NCBI GenBank assembly: GCA_029259945.1
Contig: JAJDEF010000043.1
Span: 62,001 to 126,000, forward strand
Source: Planctomycetota bacterium
GTDB lineage: Bacteria > Planctomycetota > Planctomycetia > Pirellulales > Lacipirellulaceae
Reading direction: 5' to 3'
DNA length: 64,000 bases
Made by a program: the position numbers and the translations under genes. This document shows, in pieces, positions 29,711 through 39,666 of the stretch (positions are counted from its first letter, which is position 1; each line of letters starts with the position of its first letter). The notes below the pieces were generated by a model. That model saw only the letters and a program-made list of their open reading frames with translations. It did no database searches and was not told the DNA's origin.

Positions 29711-31336
29711 ATGCATAAAGTTATTGTTCTCGACGATTTGGCTCAGGAAGGCCTCGATCTTTTGGCGGCAGCCGAGGGAATTGAATACGAAATTTGCACC
29801 GGGCTGAAAGGCGACGACCTTCGCAATCGCCTGATGGAGTTCGACGGGGCGATCTGTCGTAGCGGGGTCAAGTTGATGCCGGACATTTTGGAAGGGAATA
29901 GCCGTTTGAAGGCAGTGGTGCGTGCAGGCGTGGGAACCGACAACATCGACAAGCCGGCGGCGACTCGCGCTGGGATTGTGGTGATGAACACTCCGGCAGG
30001 CAACACACTGAGCACCGCCGAGCAGGCGATCACGCTGATGATGGGGTTGTCGCGAAATTTGGCCCCAGCCTACCAAAGTTTGTGCGAAGGTCGCTGGGAT
30101 CGAAAAAAGTATATGGGCACCCAGGTCGCGGGGAAAACCTTGGGGGTCATTGGCTTGGGACGCATCGGACTTGCCGTGGTGGCGCGAGCACTTGCGTTGG
30201 AAATGAAGATATTGGGTTACGACCCGTTTATGTCGAAGGAGCGGGCGCAGGAGCTGGGAATCGAATTGGTCGAAACGGTCGACGAAATGCTGCCTGAGGT
30301 CGACTACGTGACGGTGCATACTCCGCTGACCAACGAAACACGTAACCTGATCGACATGCCTCAACTCGAGAAGATGAAGACGGGCGTTCGTTTGATTAAT
30401 TGTGCGCGTGGGGGCATCTACAACGAAGCGGCGATGGTCGAAGGCTTGAAATCGGGAAAGATCGCCGGCGTGGCGTTGGATGTTTACGAAGAAGAGCCCT
30501 GCACCGACAGCCCGTTGTTTGGCATGCCAGGCGTAGTTTGCACACCTCATTTGGGGGCGAGCACCGAAGAGGCACAAACGCAGGTTGCTGTTGAAGCCGT
30601 TGGCTTGCTGACCGATTTTCTGACGACCGGCACCATTCGTCATGCCGTGAATGTTGCCCCGCTTGACCCGAAAACGCTCGAGTCGTTACGCGGCTATCTC
30701 GACGTCGCTTATCGGCTGGGAATGTTTATGGCTGGGGTTCAGAGCGGCGCGAAGTCGTGTCGGCTGATCTATCGAGGAAAAATCACGGAGAGCGATACCA
30801 AGGTTCTTACCGCGGCATTCTCGGCGGGCTTGTTGCAACAAGCATTGTCGGCGGAGGTCAATTTGGTGAATGCCGAGATGATGTTGCAGGAACGGGGCAT
30901 TGCCCTGGCCACCGAATCGCGAAGCGACATGGGAGCATTTAGCTCGTCGATGACCGCTGAAATTACCACCGATCAAACGACCCACCGTGCCACAGGCACC
31001 GTGTTTGGTCAGTCGATGCCTCGACTGGTGGCGCTGGATGGTTATCGCATGGAAGCTTATTTGGACGGGTGTTTGTTGATTTTCACCCATGAAGATGTGC
31101 CCGGCATCATTGGCGGCGTGGGGACCATTTGTGGCCAACACGGAGTCAACATTGGCCAAATGGCGGTGGGTCGTGCGGAAGAACAACCGAGAGGCCATGC
31201 CATCGGCATTCTTAATCTCGACGCCGAGCCATCGAGCGAAGCGCTTGAGGATATCCGACAAATGGCGGCGATCAGCAGCGCGAAAGTCATCCAACTTCCG
31301 CAGGCGGGCGATCTGCCTTCGTGGCTTCAAGGGTGA
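29711..31336 (+). CDS. serA: D-3-phosphoglycerate dehydrogenase
   Basis: 541 residues, the long type with intervening (ASB) and ACT domains. It oxidises 3-phosphoglycerate with NAD+, the first step of serine synthesis. The nucleotide site is GLGRIG; the active-site Arg, Glu and His lie in NCARGGIYNE, DVYEEEP and TPHLGAST. The C-terminal ACT domain (LIFTHEDVPGIIGGVG...) is the usual site for serine feedback inhibition. Follows serC after about 106 bases. Confidence 0.96.
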   Translation: MHKVIVLDDLAQEGLDLLAAAEGIEYEICTGLKGDDLRNRLMEFDGAICRSGVKLMPDILEGNSRLKAVVRAGVGTDNIDKPAATRAGIVVMNTPAGNTLSTAEQAITLMMGLSRNLAPAYQSLCEGRWDRKKYMGTQVAGKTLGVIGLGRIGLAVVARALALEMKILGYDPFMSKERAQELGIELVETVDEMLPEVDYVTVHTPLTNETRNLIDMPQLEKMKTGVRLINCARGGIYNEAAMVEGLKSGKIAGVALDVYEEEPCTDSPLFGMPGVVCTPHLGASTEEAQTQVAVEAVGLLTDFLTTGTIRHAVNVAPLDPKTLESLRGYLDVAYRLGMFMAGVQSGAKSCRLIYRGKITESDTKVLTAAFSAGLLQQALSAEVNLVNAEMMLQERGIALATESRSDMGAFSSSMTAEITTDQTTHRATGTVFGQSMPRLVALDGYRMEAYLDGCLLIFTHEDVPGIIGGVGTICGQHGVNIGQMAVGRAEEQPRGHAIGILNLDAEPSSEALEDIRQMAAISSAKVIQLPQAGDLPSWLQG

Positions 31337-31725
31337 TTCTTAGATTCGATTGGTAGGGTGGTGCCGTTAGGCCCACCGTGTTGTCGGGTTCTCCACGAAA
31401 CGAATCGATGTGCCGCCGCTTCGCTTTGGCACATCCTACGCACTTCAAGGTTGAAAAATGAGGGCGGGGCGTCCGGACCAGGATGGTCCGGCTATGGTGG
31501 GTGGCCTTATTTTCTTTGCCTGGTGAGCATTCGCTGACGAGAATCCTTCGTGCAACCGGTAGACCCTGCACGACCGGGGGAGTTTTCGGCTTTTTCCCGA
31601 CCGTCAGGGGGTCGAATCTCGGCCTGAGTGTATTTTTTGACCGATATTCAGTCAGGTCTAGGGTTGTCGAAACTATTTCGGCTCTCTGCCTCGAAAGTAC
31701 GCCCCCCCGCGACACTCAACAATGA
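31337..31725. other. Gene-free stretch
   Basis: 389 bases between serA and the BON gene. It holds REP-like copy B at 31473-31497 and, just after serA, a TAGGGTGGTGCC...GGCCCACC region resembling a decayed dispersed palindrome. No gene. Confidence 0.5.
31473..31497 (+). repeat. REP-like palindrome, copy B
   Basis: CCGGACCAGGATGGTCCGG followed by CTATGG: a perfect 8-bp stem with GGA loop. Relative to copy A, a G-to-A change in the left arm is matched by C-to-T in the right arm. Confidence 0.8.
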
Positions 31726-31962
31726 ATGAACACTATGGAATCGACTCTCGCTAGTTCGGCTCTCTCAGAACAAGTCGCGGGGATTCTTAGCCGCAGCCCG
31801 TATCTCGGCCGACGTCAAGTTCAGGTAGAGACCAACGAGGGCAATGTTCGTCTTGAGGGGACCGTGAGCAGCTACTATCAAAAGCAAATGGCGCAAGAGA
31901 TCGTTCGCCGCGTGGATGGCGTGCAGAAAGTTGAAAATCAGCTGCGAGTTGCTTGGAGCTGA
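31726..31962 (+). CDS. Single BON-domain protein
   Basis: 78 residues. The pattern VQVETNEGNVRLEGTVSSYYQKQMAQEIV-RVDGV-KVENQLRV is a single BON domain, a small alpha/beta module thought to bind phospholipid or to act in envelope maintenance (as in OsmY and Kon proteins). There is no signal peptide, so it would be cytoplasmic, unlike OsmY. An in-frame ATG three codons downstream is an alternative start. It converges with the phosphatase gene. Confidence 0.8.
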   Translation: MNTMESTLASSALSEQVAGILSRSPYLGRRQVQVETNEGNVRLEGTVSSYYQKQMAQEIVRRVDGVQKVENQLRVAWS

Positions 31963-31986
31963 TTTGAGTTGGTTTTTGCGGCTCCG

Positions 31987-32003
31987 GCGGCTCGTAGAGC
32001 CGC
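31987..32003. terminator. Candidate bidirectional terminator stem
   Basis: GCGGCTC GTA GAGCCGC: perfect 7-bp stem with a 3-base loop between the convergent BON and phosphatase genes. There is no T-run, and similar sequences occur as dispersed repeats, so the role is uncertain. Confidence 0.35.
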
Positions 32004-32039
32004 GACTATTGTGTTATTGAGCCCAAATCTTTGGCGGCT

Positions 32040-33725
32040 CTAGGTGCGTCCGAAGCAGACCATGCACATGTCGTCGCTTTGGGGGAAATCGCCGGCGAAC
32101 TTTCGGACGTCCTCGAGCACATGTTTGCCGAGATCTTGCGAGCTTACTTGCTTGTTGCCAATTACCTCGGCCAATCGTTCGATGCCGTAGAGATCGCGTT
32201 TGCTGTTCATGGCTTCGCTAAAGCCATCGGTAAAGATAGTGACAAAGTCGCCTGGCTCGAGCTGTTGTTGATAGGCTTGGTATTGATAGTCGTCGATGAC
32301 GCCGATCGGAAAGCCTGCCTGTTCGCCACCGATTTCGATGACCTTGCCGGCGGCGTTGCGTAGCATCGGAGGCATATGGCCTGCGTTGACCAAGGTGAGT
32401 TGGTTCGTCTTGGGATCGACCACCGCGACGACCATGGTGACAAACCGATCGTCCCATTCATGGCGAGAAAATGCCGCGTTGATTTCGGCCAAGGCTTTGG
32501 CTGCGTCGGGTTCGCGAGCGAGCCAAAATCGGACGTCGCTAGAGAGTTTGGCCATCAAGATCGCCGCGGAGACTCCCTTGCCGGCAACATCGCCGACGAT
32601 CACGGCAAAACGCCCTTCAGAGAGCATCACGTAATCGTAATAGTCACCCCCGACCTGAAGGGCCGCCTCGTAGAATTCGAAGAAGTGGTATCCCGTCACT
32701 TCGGGCGAACTGGCGGGCAGCAACGCATGTTGCATTTGGCTCGCCACTTCTAAGTCACGTTGGAGGGCCCTTTGTTTGATGGCCTCCTCGTGCATGTGGG
32801 CATTGTCCATGGCGATCGATGCCTGGCTTGTCACCCCTGCAAGCACATGGAGATCCTGTTCGGTAAATCGGCTGAGCTGGTTACGTGTATCGACTTGAAT
32901 CACCCCTAGGCATTTGCCTTCGCTATCGATCAGCGGGGCGCAAATAAGGGAGCGAATTTGAAAGTCGGTGATGCTTTCAGCCATATTAAAACGTTCGTCC
33001 ACACTGGCATCGGCAGAGAGAATTGCTTTTTTGCTTTCCATCGCTTCTTGGACAATGGTACGGCTAAAACGCATGTTTTGTTCGTCGTCGGCGCGTCGAG
33101 CTTTCGACGCCACTGCTACCATCGGCCCGTCTAGGGTAGGGCGCGTGATAATAAATCCGCGGTCGGCCTGAACAAAAATTTTGAAAAGGCTTTCGAGCAG
33201 GCGGGGGAATATCTCTTTCACCGATAAGGTTTTGCTCAGGCTATTAGAAATTTCGACCATCGCTTCAATCTGTGTTTCGGGCTTGGCGGAGAGATTCCAG
33301 GAAATCGATCCCGCCTGGCCGACGTCGAGCGACGCCATGATGGTCGAGGTTCCGGTATCGTCGGTGCTGTTGTCGCGTGGCCCGAGCAAGGACGAGCCGG
33401 TGAGGTTGCGTTGCCCTAGCAACCCTGCCTCGGCTTGGGGATTACAAAACTCGAACAACAAATCGCAGATCAGCATTTGGTCGCCGTCGCGTAACGGTGC
33501 ATGGTCGCCGATGCGTTGGTTGTTGATGTAGGTGCCGTTGCGGCTGCCTAGGTCTTGGACAAAAAACTGCCCCCCTTCGTTGGTGAGTATGATGTGTCGT
33601 CGACTCACCGCGGCGACGTCCAACACCACATCGCACTCGGGGCTGCGACCGACGACCCACCGCTGACCTTCGAGATCGTATTCCTTACCCGGTTGCCCGC
33701 CGCGAATAATTTTTAAACAGGTCAT
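32040..33725 (-). CDS. FHA-GAF-PP2C (SpoIIE/RsbU-type) phosphatase
   Basis: 561 residues. An FHA domain (about 1-95; GRSPECDV, SRRHI, GSRNGTYINN) recognises phosphothreonine. A GAF domain (about 160-310) senses a small ligand. A C-terminal PPM/SpoIIE phosphatase (about 340-561) has the metal-binding Asp residues in VGGDYYDY, VGDVAGKG, FTDGFSE and SDDMC. Such proteins dephosphorylate anti-anti-sigma factors or other Ser/Thr-phosphorylated partners, linking kinase signalling to gene expression. No anti-sigma or STAS gene is adjacent, so the target is unknown. Likely cytoplasmic. Confidence 0.93.
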   Translation of the reverse strand: MTCLKIIRGGQPGKEYDLEGQRWVVGRSPECDVVLDVAAVSRRHIILTNEGGQFFVQDLGSRNGTYINNQRIGDHAPLRDGDQMLICDLLFEFCNPQAEAGLLGQRNLTGSSLLGPRDNSTDDTGTSTIMASLDVGQAGSISWNLSAKPETQIEAMVEISNSLSKTLSVKEIFPRLLESLFKIFVQADRGFIITRPTLDGPMVAVASKARRADDEQNMRFSRTIVQEAMESKKAILSADASVDERFNMAESITDFQIRSLICAPLIDSEGKCLGVIQVDTRNQLSRFTEQDLHVLAGVTSQASIAMDNAHMHEEAIKQRALQRDLEVASQMQHALLPASSPEVTGYHFFEFYEAALQVGGDYYDYVMLSEGRFAVIVGDVAGKGVSAAILMAKLSSDVRFWLAREPDAAKALAEINAAFSRHEWDDRFVTMVVAVVDPKTNQLTLVNAGHMPPMLRNAAGKVIEIGGEQAGFPIGVIDDYQYQAYQQQLEPGDFVTIFTDGFSEAMNSKRDLYGIERLAEVIGNKQVSSQDLGKHVLEDVRKFAGDFPQSDDMCMVCFGRT

Positions 33726-34120
<395 letters not shown>

Positions 34121-34603
34121 ATGCAAGAACCAAGTCCGCCATTGGTGCTACCCCTGGAAGGAAATTCGGGGGATTCGGTCGGCGCGACGGTTGCGCAGAT
34201 TGATGCTGCTTGTCAGATGGTGGCGGCAGCTCGCAGGACTGCTCGACAGCTTGCAGTGCAAGCAAGCTTGTTTGGTCTAACCGAATCGGAGTTTCGGTTG
34301 CTATGGCAGCTACGGACTGATTTTCAGGACAAGAGCTCTGCGAAACAAACCTGCGAGCTACTCAACCAAAAGGCATTAGGAGAGCGACTGGGCCTATCGC
34401 CAGCACAAGTGAGCACGATGGTTGAACGTTTACAAGGCAAGGGCCTTATTGTGGGACAACCCTCGGCGGAGGATCGCCGCCGTCGTGTGTGGCAACTTGC
34501 GCTGAACGGGAAAACGGTACTGGAAGCGATCGTTGCGCGGCTTGATTCGCAACTGGGCGATGAACGGCTCGCCGTCTCTGCTTACAAGGAGGAAGCGGCG
34601 TGA
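34121..34603 (+). CDS. MarR-like winged-helix regulator of the downstream efflux operon
   Basis: 160 residues from ATG 34121 (a GTG twelve codons upstream is possible). The DNA-binding part is clear: LGERLGLSPAQVSTMVERLQGKGLIVGQPSAEDRRRRVWQ is a MarR recognition helix plus wing with the DRR signature. The N-terminal half is helical, as needed for dimerisation. Its stop codon overlaps the GTG start of the TolC-like gene (GTGA), so the two are translationally coupled. Autorepression of the whole operon, relieved by a small molecule, is the likely scheme by analogy with MarR. Confidence 0.85.
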   Translation: MQEPSPPLVLPLEGNSGDSVGATVAQIDAACQMVAAARRTARQLAVQASLFGLTESEFRLLWQLRTDFQDKSSAKQTCELLNQKALGERLGLSPAQVSTMVERLQGKGLIVGQPSAEDRRRRVWQLALNGKTVLEAIVARLDSQLGDERLAVSAYKEEAA

Positions 34604-37395
34604 ACGTCTTTCTTCTTTTTACTCGACGGAAATTCTCTTTCTGGGTTCTCCTGCTTGCTTGCGCACTCACGATTGGGTGTAAGCGAGACAGGACGTATTA
34701 CCGCAAGCAGGCCGATCGAGAAGTGAATTGTCTGGTCGATCAAAAAGCCGTCGTGGTTGGTTCTGATCCGGGGCAATTTCGCATCCAGGTCGACCCTCGT
34801 TCGCGGATGTACGACCCGAACCGCCCAGATTGCGAGCCAATGCCGCCGGATGATCCGGCTTCGCATCGACTGATGAACTGCGTCGATTGCAAAAAGGGTT
34901 CAAAATGTTGGAAGTGTTTGTCCCGAACTCCGTTTGTCGAAAATCCGGGTTGGTACGAACATCTTCCGACCAACGAAAAGGGCGAATTGGTTCTTGATTT
35001 GCCGGGGGCAGTTCAATTGGCATTGCTTGAATCGCCCGGCTATCAATCGCAACTTGAAAATCTCTATCTTTCGGCACTCGATGTGTCGTTCGAGCGGTTT
35101 CGCTTCGACACGCAATTTTTCGGTAACTCGAATCTCTTATTCACGGCAGATGGGCGAGATCGATCGGGCACCGGCGGAGCGTCGAGTTTGTTTGAAGTGA
35201 ATCCGGCAACTCCAGGTACCGGTTTCCGTGCTCGCAAGCTTTATGCCACGGGTGGCGAATTGGTGACCGGTTTTGCGAATTCACTGGTCTGGCAATTTGC
35301 CGGCTCTAACGACTACTCGAGTAATACGATCCTCGATTTTTCGCTCGTTCAGCCGTTGTTGCGGGCTGGGGGTCGGACGCGTGTGCTGGAGCGGCTGACG
35401 ATCTCTGAACGAGCGCTGCTTGCCAACGTCCGACAGATGGAAAGGTTTCGACGTGGCTTTTATTTGAATATTGTCACCGGGCGGAATGCAGGCGCAGGGC
35501 CTTCGCGACGTGGCGGGGTGTTTGGCGGGGCGGGTCTGGAAGGTTTTAGCGGTGTCGGCGGCGGCGGGTTTGGTGGTTTGGGTGGCGGAGGTTTGAATTT
35601 CTTTGGTCAAGGTGGTGGCGGAGGTATCACGGGCGGTGCTGGGGCGGCTGGAGCTGCGGGGTATTTGGGTTTATTACAGACGCAACAAGTATTGCGCAAT
35701 CAACATGCGAATGTGTCGGCGCTACGCGAAAGTGTTCAGCAATTACAAGCGTCTTATGAAGCTGGGCGTATCGATCGGTTTCAGGTCGATTTGGCGCAGC
35801 AGGCACTCTACAACTCGCAAAGTCAGTTGTTGACGGCAGAAACCTCCTACGAGGCGACCCTTGAAAACTTCAAACGCGACTTGGGAGTTCCGCCTGAAAT
35901 GAAGATTCGTGTTTCTGACTCGACGCTGGAACCGCTTAATTTGCTCGACCCGAAATTAACAGCACTCCAGCAACGAGTGAACGAGACGCTCGACCAGCTC
36001 CGCAGTCTGCGTGACCAGTTGGTAAGCGGCGATGAACTAGCGGCAGTGCGAGATGACATCAAAGACAAAATCTCCTCGATTCTAGACAACTCCCAGCAGA
36101 TTAAGAAAAATCTCGAGCAGCAATTAGCAGCCGTTCAGCAAGATTTAGAGCAACTGGAAGCGATTGTTCCCGAGCGCAGCGAAGACTTACAGCGTCTGGT
36201 CGAGCGCCCTGAAGTCGAAGAGACGCATATCGACCCCGAGTTGTTTAGTGCTGAACATTTTGAAGAGCGGGTAGCAAAACGTCGGCAAGAGCTTGCGCAA
36301 TTAGAAACCCAGCTTTTAGAGAGTTGGGGTGCATTCGAACCGTTGGCAGCGGTTCGCGGTGAGCGGAGCGAGGAGAATCTTGATCCTTTGATTCGAATAC
36401 TGACCAACGTCTCGGGTCAACTGCTAGAGCTTTCGCTCACCCAGGCCGGTATCCGCCTCGAAAGCATTCGATTCGAGCCTATTGAACTAACGCCTGCGCA
36501 AGCGTTGGCAATTGCGAGCGCGTTTCGACGCGATTGGATGAACGCGCGTGCGGCTTTGGTCGATGCGTGGCGGCTCATTTTCTTTAATGCCAACGACTTG
36601 TTGAGTAATTTAGACGTTGTATTCAGTGGTGATATTGGGAACACGACGGACAATCCGTTTAGTCTCCGCGATACTCGAGGTCGTCTGCGGGTAGGATTGG
36701 AGTTCGACGCCCCGCTGACTCGGCTTGGCGAGCGCAATGTTTATCGGCAATCGTTGATCGAATATCAACAGGCACGCCGTAGCTACTATCAATTCCGAGA
36801 TTCGGTTTACCTGGGGCTACGCAATATTTTGCGACAACTTCGATTGAATGAGATCAACTTCGAACTACGGCGAGCGGCGGTTCATGTGGCGATTGCTCAG
36901 GTTGACCTCACGCAACTTCGACTTTATGAGCCCCCTAAGCCTGGAGAAGCCGTCGAGCTAAGCAACACGACAGCTCGCGATCTGGTGCAAGCGCTGTCGG
37001 ACTTGCTGAACGTACAAAACGACTTTTTGAGTGTTTGGGTGAACTACGAAGTGCAGCGGTCGAATCTCGATTTTGATCTAGGGGTGATGGAGCTAGGGCA
37101 CGACGGGCTGCTGATTGAAAACAATGTTCCGCGACAAGTCTATCTGGCGAACTTGCCGTATAATTCGGCGGACATGGGGCTCTCGATCGAAGATCTTGAA
37201 AAAACCTTGCCGGTCGAAATTTTGTCGCACGAAGTGATTGAACCAGGCAGGTCGACCGCAGACGAGCATGAAGAAAATGCAGAACCGCTTCCGGCGCCTG
37301 TGGCGGAGCCGGTTTTTGACAAAAATGCGTTCTCTCCGATTCAACGACCGACACTTGGTCCCCTGACACCTGTTTACAGGATTGATATACTGTAG
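34600..37395 (+). CDS. TolC-like outer-membrane efflux factor with Gly-rich insert
   Basis: 931 residues, about twice the length of E. coli TolC. The GTG start overlaps the MarR stop; AAGGAGGAAG lies just upstream. The N-terminus is hydrophobic and ends TIGC, an imperfect lipobox, so it may be lipid-anchored. Two outer-membrane-factor segments with long helical coiled coils are visible (about 360-500 and 630-800, e.g. VSALRESVQQLQASYEAGRIDRFQVDLAQQAL broken into heptads). Between them are a Gly-rich stretch (about 297-355, GGVFGGAG, GGGGFGGLGGGG) and an acidic coiled-coil region (about 440-590). The operon position with HlyD-like and MacB-like genes supports a tripartite efflux or export role. 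Confidence 0.85.
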   Translation: MNVFLLFTRRKFSFWVLLLACALTIGCKRDRTYYRKQADREVNCLVDQKAVVVGSDPGQFRIQVDPRSRMYDPNRPDCEPMPPDDPASHRLMNCVDCKKGSKCWKCLSRTPFVENPGWYEHLPTNEKGELVLDLPGAVQLALLESPGYQSQLENLYLSALDVSFERFRFDTQFFGNSNLLFTADGRDRSGTGGASSLFEVNPATPGTGFRARKLYATGGELVTGFANSLVWQFAGSNDYSSNTILDFSLVQPLLRAGGRTRVLERLTISERALLANVRQMERFRRGFYLNIVTGRNAGAGPSRRGGVFGGAGLEGFSGVGGGGFGGLGGGGLNFFGQGGGGGITGGAGAAGAAGYLGLLQTQQVLRNQHANVSALRESVQQLQASYEAGRIDRFQVDLAQQALYNSQSQLLTAETSYEATLENFKRDLGVPPEMKIRVSDSTLEPLNLLDPKLTALQQRVNETLDQLRSLRDQLVSGDELAAVRDDIKDKISSILDNSQQIKKNLEQQLAAVQQDLEQLEAIVPERSEDLQRLVERPEVEETHIDPELFSAEHFEERVAKRRQELAQLETQLLESWGAFEPLAAVRGERSEENLDPLIRILTNVSGQLLELSLTQAGIRLESIRFEPIELTPAQALAIASAFRRDWMNARAALVDAWRLIFFNANDLLSNLDVVFSGDIGNTTDNPFSLRDTRGRLRVGLEFDAPLTRLGERNVYRQSLIEYQQARRSYYQFRDSVYLGLRNILRQLRLNEINFELRRAAVHVAIAQVDLTQLRLYEPPKPGEAVELSNTTARDLVQALSDLLNVQNDFLSVWVNYEVQRSNLDFDLGVMELGHDGLLIENNVPRQVYLANLPYNSADMGLSIEDLEKTLPVEILSHEVIEPGRSTADEHEENAEPLPAPVAEPVFDKNAFSPIQRPTLGPLTPVYRIDIL

Positions 37396-37441
37396 GCAGC
37401 GCCAACCCTTGAGCAAACTTTCATTGGCTTTGTAGGAAGCG

Positions 37442-38965
37442 ATGATGCCCCACCTATTTACTCATTACCGCTGTAAGCCTTTTCGCACTCCGGGTTCGGG
37501 TGTTTCAAGTTTAGCGACATTGGTAATGCTCGTGTTGTTCGTCGCTTCTATCGGGGCTGTGGGCTATTGGTGGCAGTCCACTCAGGGTCAACAAGCCGAG
37601 GGCACGAATGCCATCTTGCATACCGTCAGCCGTAGTGACTTTGTCCATCAGCTCACCGAGCGGGGTGAGATTCTATCTTCGGGGGTGACCGAAATTCGCT
37701 CGAAGGTAAAGACGAAGAACACGCCGGGGGTGGCGATTTTGCGTATTATCGCCGAAGGGACTCAGGTTGAAGAAGGCGACTTTCTTGTGGAACTCGATGC
37801 CTCGGCTTTGGAATCGGAGCGTACTTCGCAGCAGATCATGGTGAACACGGCAGAAGCTGTGGTGATCGAGGCCCGCAACCTCTACGAGACGGCAGTCATT
37901 GCCCAGAAAGAATACGTCGAGGGCACTTATATCCAGGAACGGCAGACGATTGAAAGCGAAATTTTTGTAGCGGAAGAGAATTTAAATCGTGCGAAGGAAT
38001 ATTTCGCCTATAGCAAGAAACTGGCGTCGAAGGGGTACGTCAACGAATTGCAACTCGAAGCGGACCAGTTTGCTGTAGAGAAGTATTTAAAAGAACTGGA
38101 GGCCGCCCAGACCAAGTTGAAAGTTTTAGACGAGTTCACCAGGGCGAAAATGGAAAAACAACTGGAGAGCGATGTTCTGATTTCCAAAGCAAAATGGGAA
38201 GCGGTTGAGAATAGTTTAAGCTTAGATATCCAGAAGTTGAAAGACATCGAGAAACAAATCACCCGATGCATGATTCTTGCGCCGCGTGGTGGGACGGTGG
38301 TCTACGCGCACGAACGCAACCATCATGGCGAAGGCGAATTTGTTGTCAAAGAAGGGGCGGTGGTTCGAGAACGCCAAGAAATCTTACGGATGCCCAATCC
38401 GGATGCCATGCAAGTAGCAATCACGATCAACGAATCGCTGGTGCAATACGTCAAGAAGGGTATGGAGGCGGTCATCGTGCCTGTAGGTCTTGATGGCTTA
38501 GAATTACGGGGCACGGTTAGTAAAGTCAATAAGTATGCCGAGCCCGCTAACTGGTGGCGAGCAAATGTCAAAGAATATAAGGCGTCGATTGATCTCGATC
38601 AAACCCATCTACGCCTTCGGGCAGGAATGACCGCCTCGGTCACCATTCGGTGTTCGGTTGTGCCTGATGCAATGCAGGTTCCTGTTCAGGCGGTTTACAC
38701 GCACGGCGATCAGTTTTATTGTTTTGTCTATAGCGGAAAAAGTTGGCAAGCCAAGGCCATTGAGTGTGGCCCGACCAACGACAATTTTTTTGTCGTTGAA
38801 AGTGGTTTGCAAGTATCCGATCGTGTTGCGTTGAACCCGCGTCGTTTTCTGCAACTCGTTGATTTGCCAGACTTACCTCCTGAAGAGCGTCAACGGGCCG
38901 TTCCTCAGCGATCTGGTCCGCCGCGCAAGGTCGCCGGTAAAAGAGCATCGCGGTCGGGAGGATAA
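37442..38965 (+). CDS. HlyD/MacA-type periplasmic adaptor
   Basis: 507 residues. One N-terminal membrane helix (about 28-46, ATLVMLVLFVASIGAVGYW), then a barrel-sandwich (lipoyl-like) domain split by a long coiled-coil hairpin (about 115-270, rich in Glu, Lys and Leu heptads), and a C-terminal beta-barrel (RAGMTASVTIRCSVVPDAMQVPVQAVY). It would bridge the inner-membrane ABC transporter and the TolC-like protein. GGAAGCG precedes the ATG. Located 46 bases after the TolC-like gene and 3 bases before the ATPase gene. Confidence 0.92.
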   Translation: MMPHLFTHYRCKPFRTPGSGVSSLATLVMLVLFVASIGAVGYWWQSTQGQQAEGTNAILHTVSRSDFVHQLTERGEILSSGVTEIRSKVKTKNTPGVAILRIIAEGTQVEEGDFLVELDASALESERTSQQIMVNTAEAVVIEARNLYETAVIAQKEYVEGTYIQERQTIESEIFVAEENLNRAKEYFAYSKKLASKGYVNELQLEADQFAVEKYLKELEAAQTKLKVLDEFTRAKMEKQLESDVLISKAKWEAVENSLSLDIQKLKDIEKQITRCMILAPRGGTVVYAHERNHHGEGEFVVKEGAVVRERQEILRMPNPDAMQVAITINESLVQYVKKGMEAVIVPVGLDGLELRGTVSKVNKYAEPANWWRANVKEYKASIDLDQTHLRLRAGMTASVTIRCSVVPDAMQVPVQAVYTHGDQFYCFVYSGKSWQAKAIECGPTNDNFFVVESGLQVSDRVALNPRRFLQLVDLPDLPPEERQRAVPQRSGPPRKVAGKRASRSGG

Positions 38966-38968
38966 AAA

Positions 38969-39664
38969 GTGCAGGCTGATTCGGCGTTGGCGGCCAGTAT
39001 TCACCATCTTGGCAAGGACTATGTTCTTGCCAGTGAGACGGTTCGAGCATTGCACGATGTTTCGTTTGACGTCCCTCGTGGTGATTTCATCTCGATTATG
39101 GGCCCCTCGGGTTCTGGCAAAAGTACGTTGCTCAATCTTCTGGGGTGTCTCGATCAACCGACGTCGGGAAACTATTGGTTGGGTGGTGAAGATGTCGGGT
39201 CGATGAACGACGACCAGCTTTCAGAAACTCGTGCTTTGCGAATCGGATTTGTCTTTCAATCTTACAATCTACTCCCGGCGCTCTCGGTCGTCGAAAACAT
39301 TGAGGTGCCCCTTTACTATAGTGGTCGACTTTCGCCGGCGATGCGCGCGCGTTGTCTCGATCTGGCCAAGATGGTGGGACTAGAGTCACGGCTCAGCCAT
39401 CGTCCATCGCAGCTTTCGGGTGGTCAGCAGCAGCGTGTGGCGATCGCGCGTAGTTTGGTGAACGACCCACAGTTCATGCTTGCCGACGAACCGACGGGTA
39501 ATCTCGATAGCAAAACATCGGCAGAGATTCTTGAACTGCTTAGAAAACTGAACGACGAAGGGCGAACGATTATTCTTGTCACGCATGAAGCGGACGTGGC
39601 TGAACAAACCGTGCGATCGATCTTTTTACGCGACGGTTCGATTGTCTCGGACGAAAGGCATTAA
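38969..39664 (+). CDS. MacB/LolD-type ABC transporter ATPase
   Basis: 231 residues. GTG start with GGGAGGA 7 bases upstream. Walker A GPSGSGKST, Q-loop FVFQSYNLLPALSV, signature LSGGQQQRVAIARSL, Walker B MLADEPTGNLD and the switch His (VTHEAD) are all present. The DEPTGNLD Walker B extension is characteristic of the MacB/LolD/FtsE group. It pairs with the permease that starts 2 bases after its stop. Confidence 0.95.
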   Translation: MQADSALAASIHHLGKDYVLASETVRALHDVSFDVPRGDFISIMGPSGSGKSTLLNLLGCLDQPTSGNYWLGGEDVGSMNDDQLSETRALRIGFVFQSYNLLPALSVVENIEVPLYYSGRLSPAMRARCLDLAKMVGLESRLSHRPSQLSGGQQQRVAIARSLVNDPQFMLADEPTGNLDSKTSAEILELLRKLNDEGRTIILVTHEADVAEQTVRSIFLRDGSIVSDERH

Positions 39665-39666
39665 CC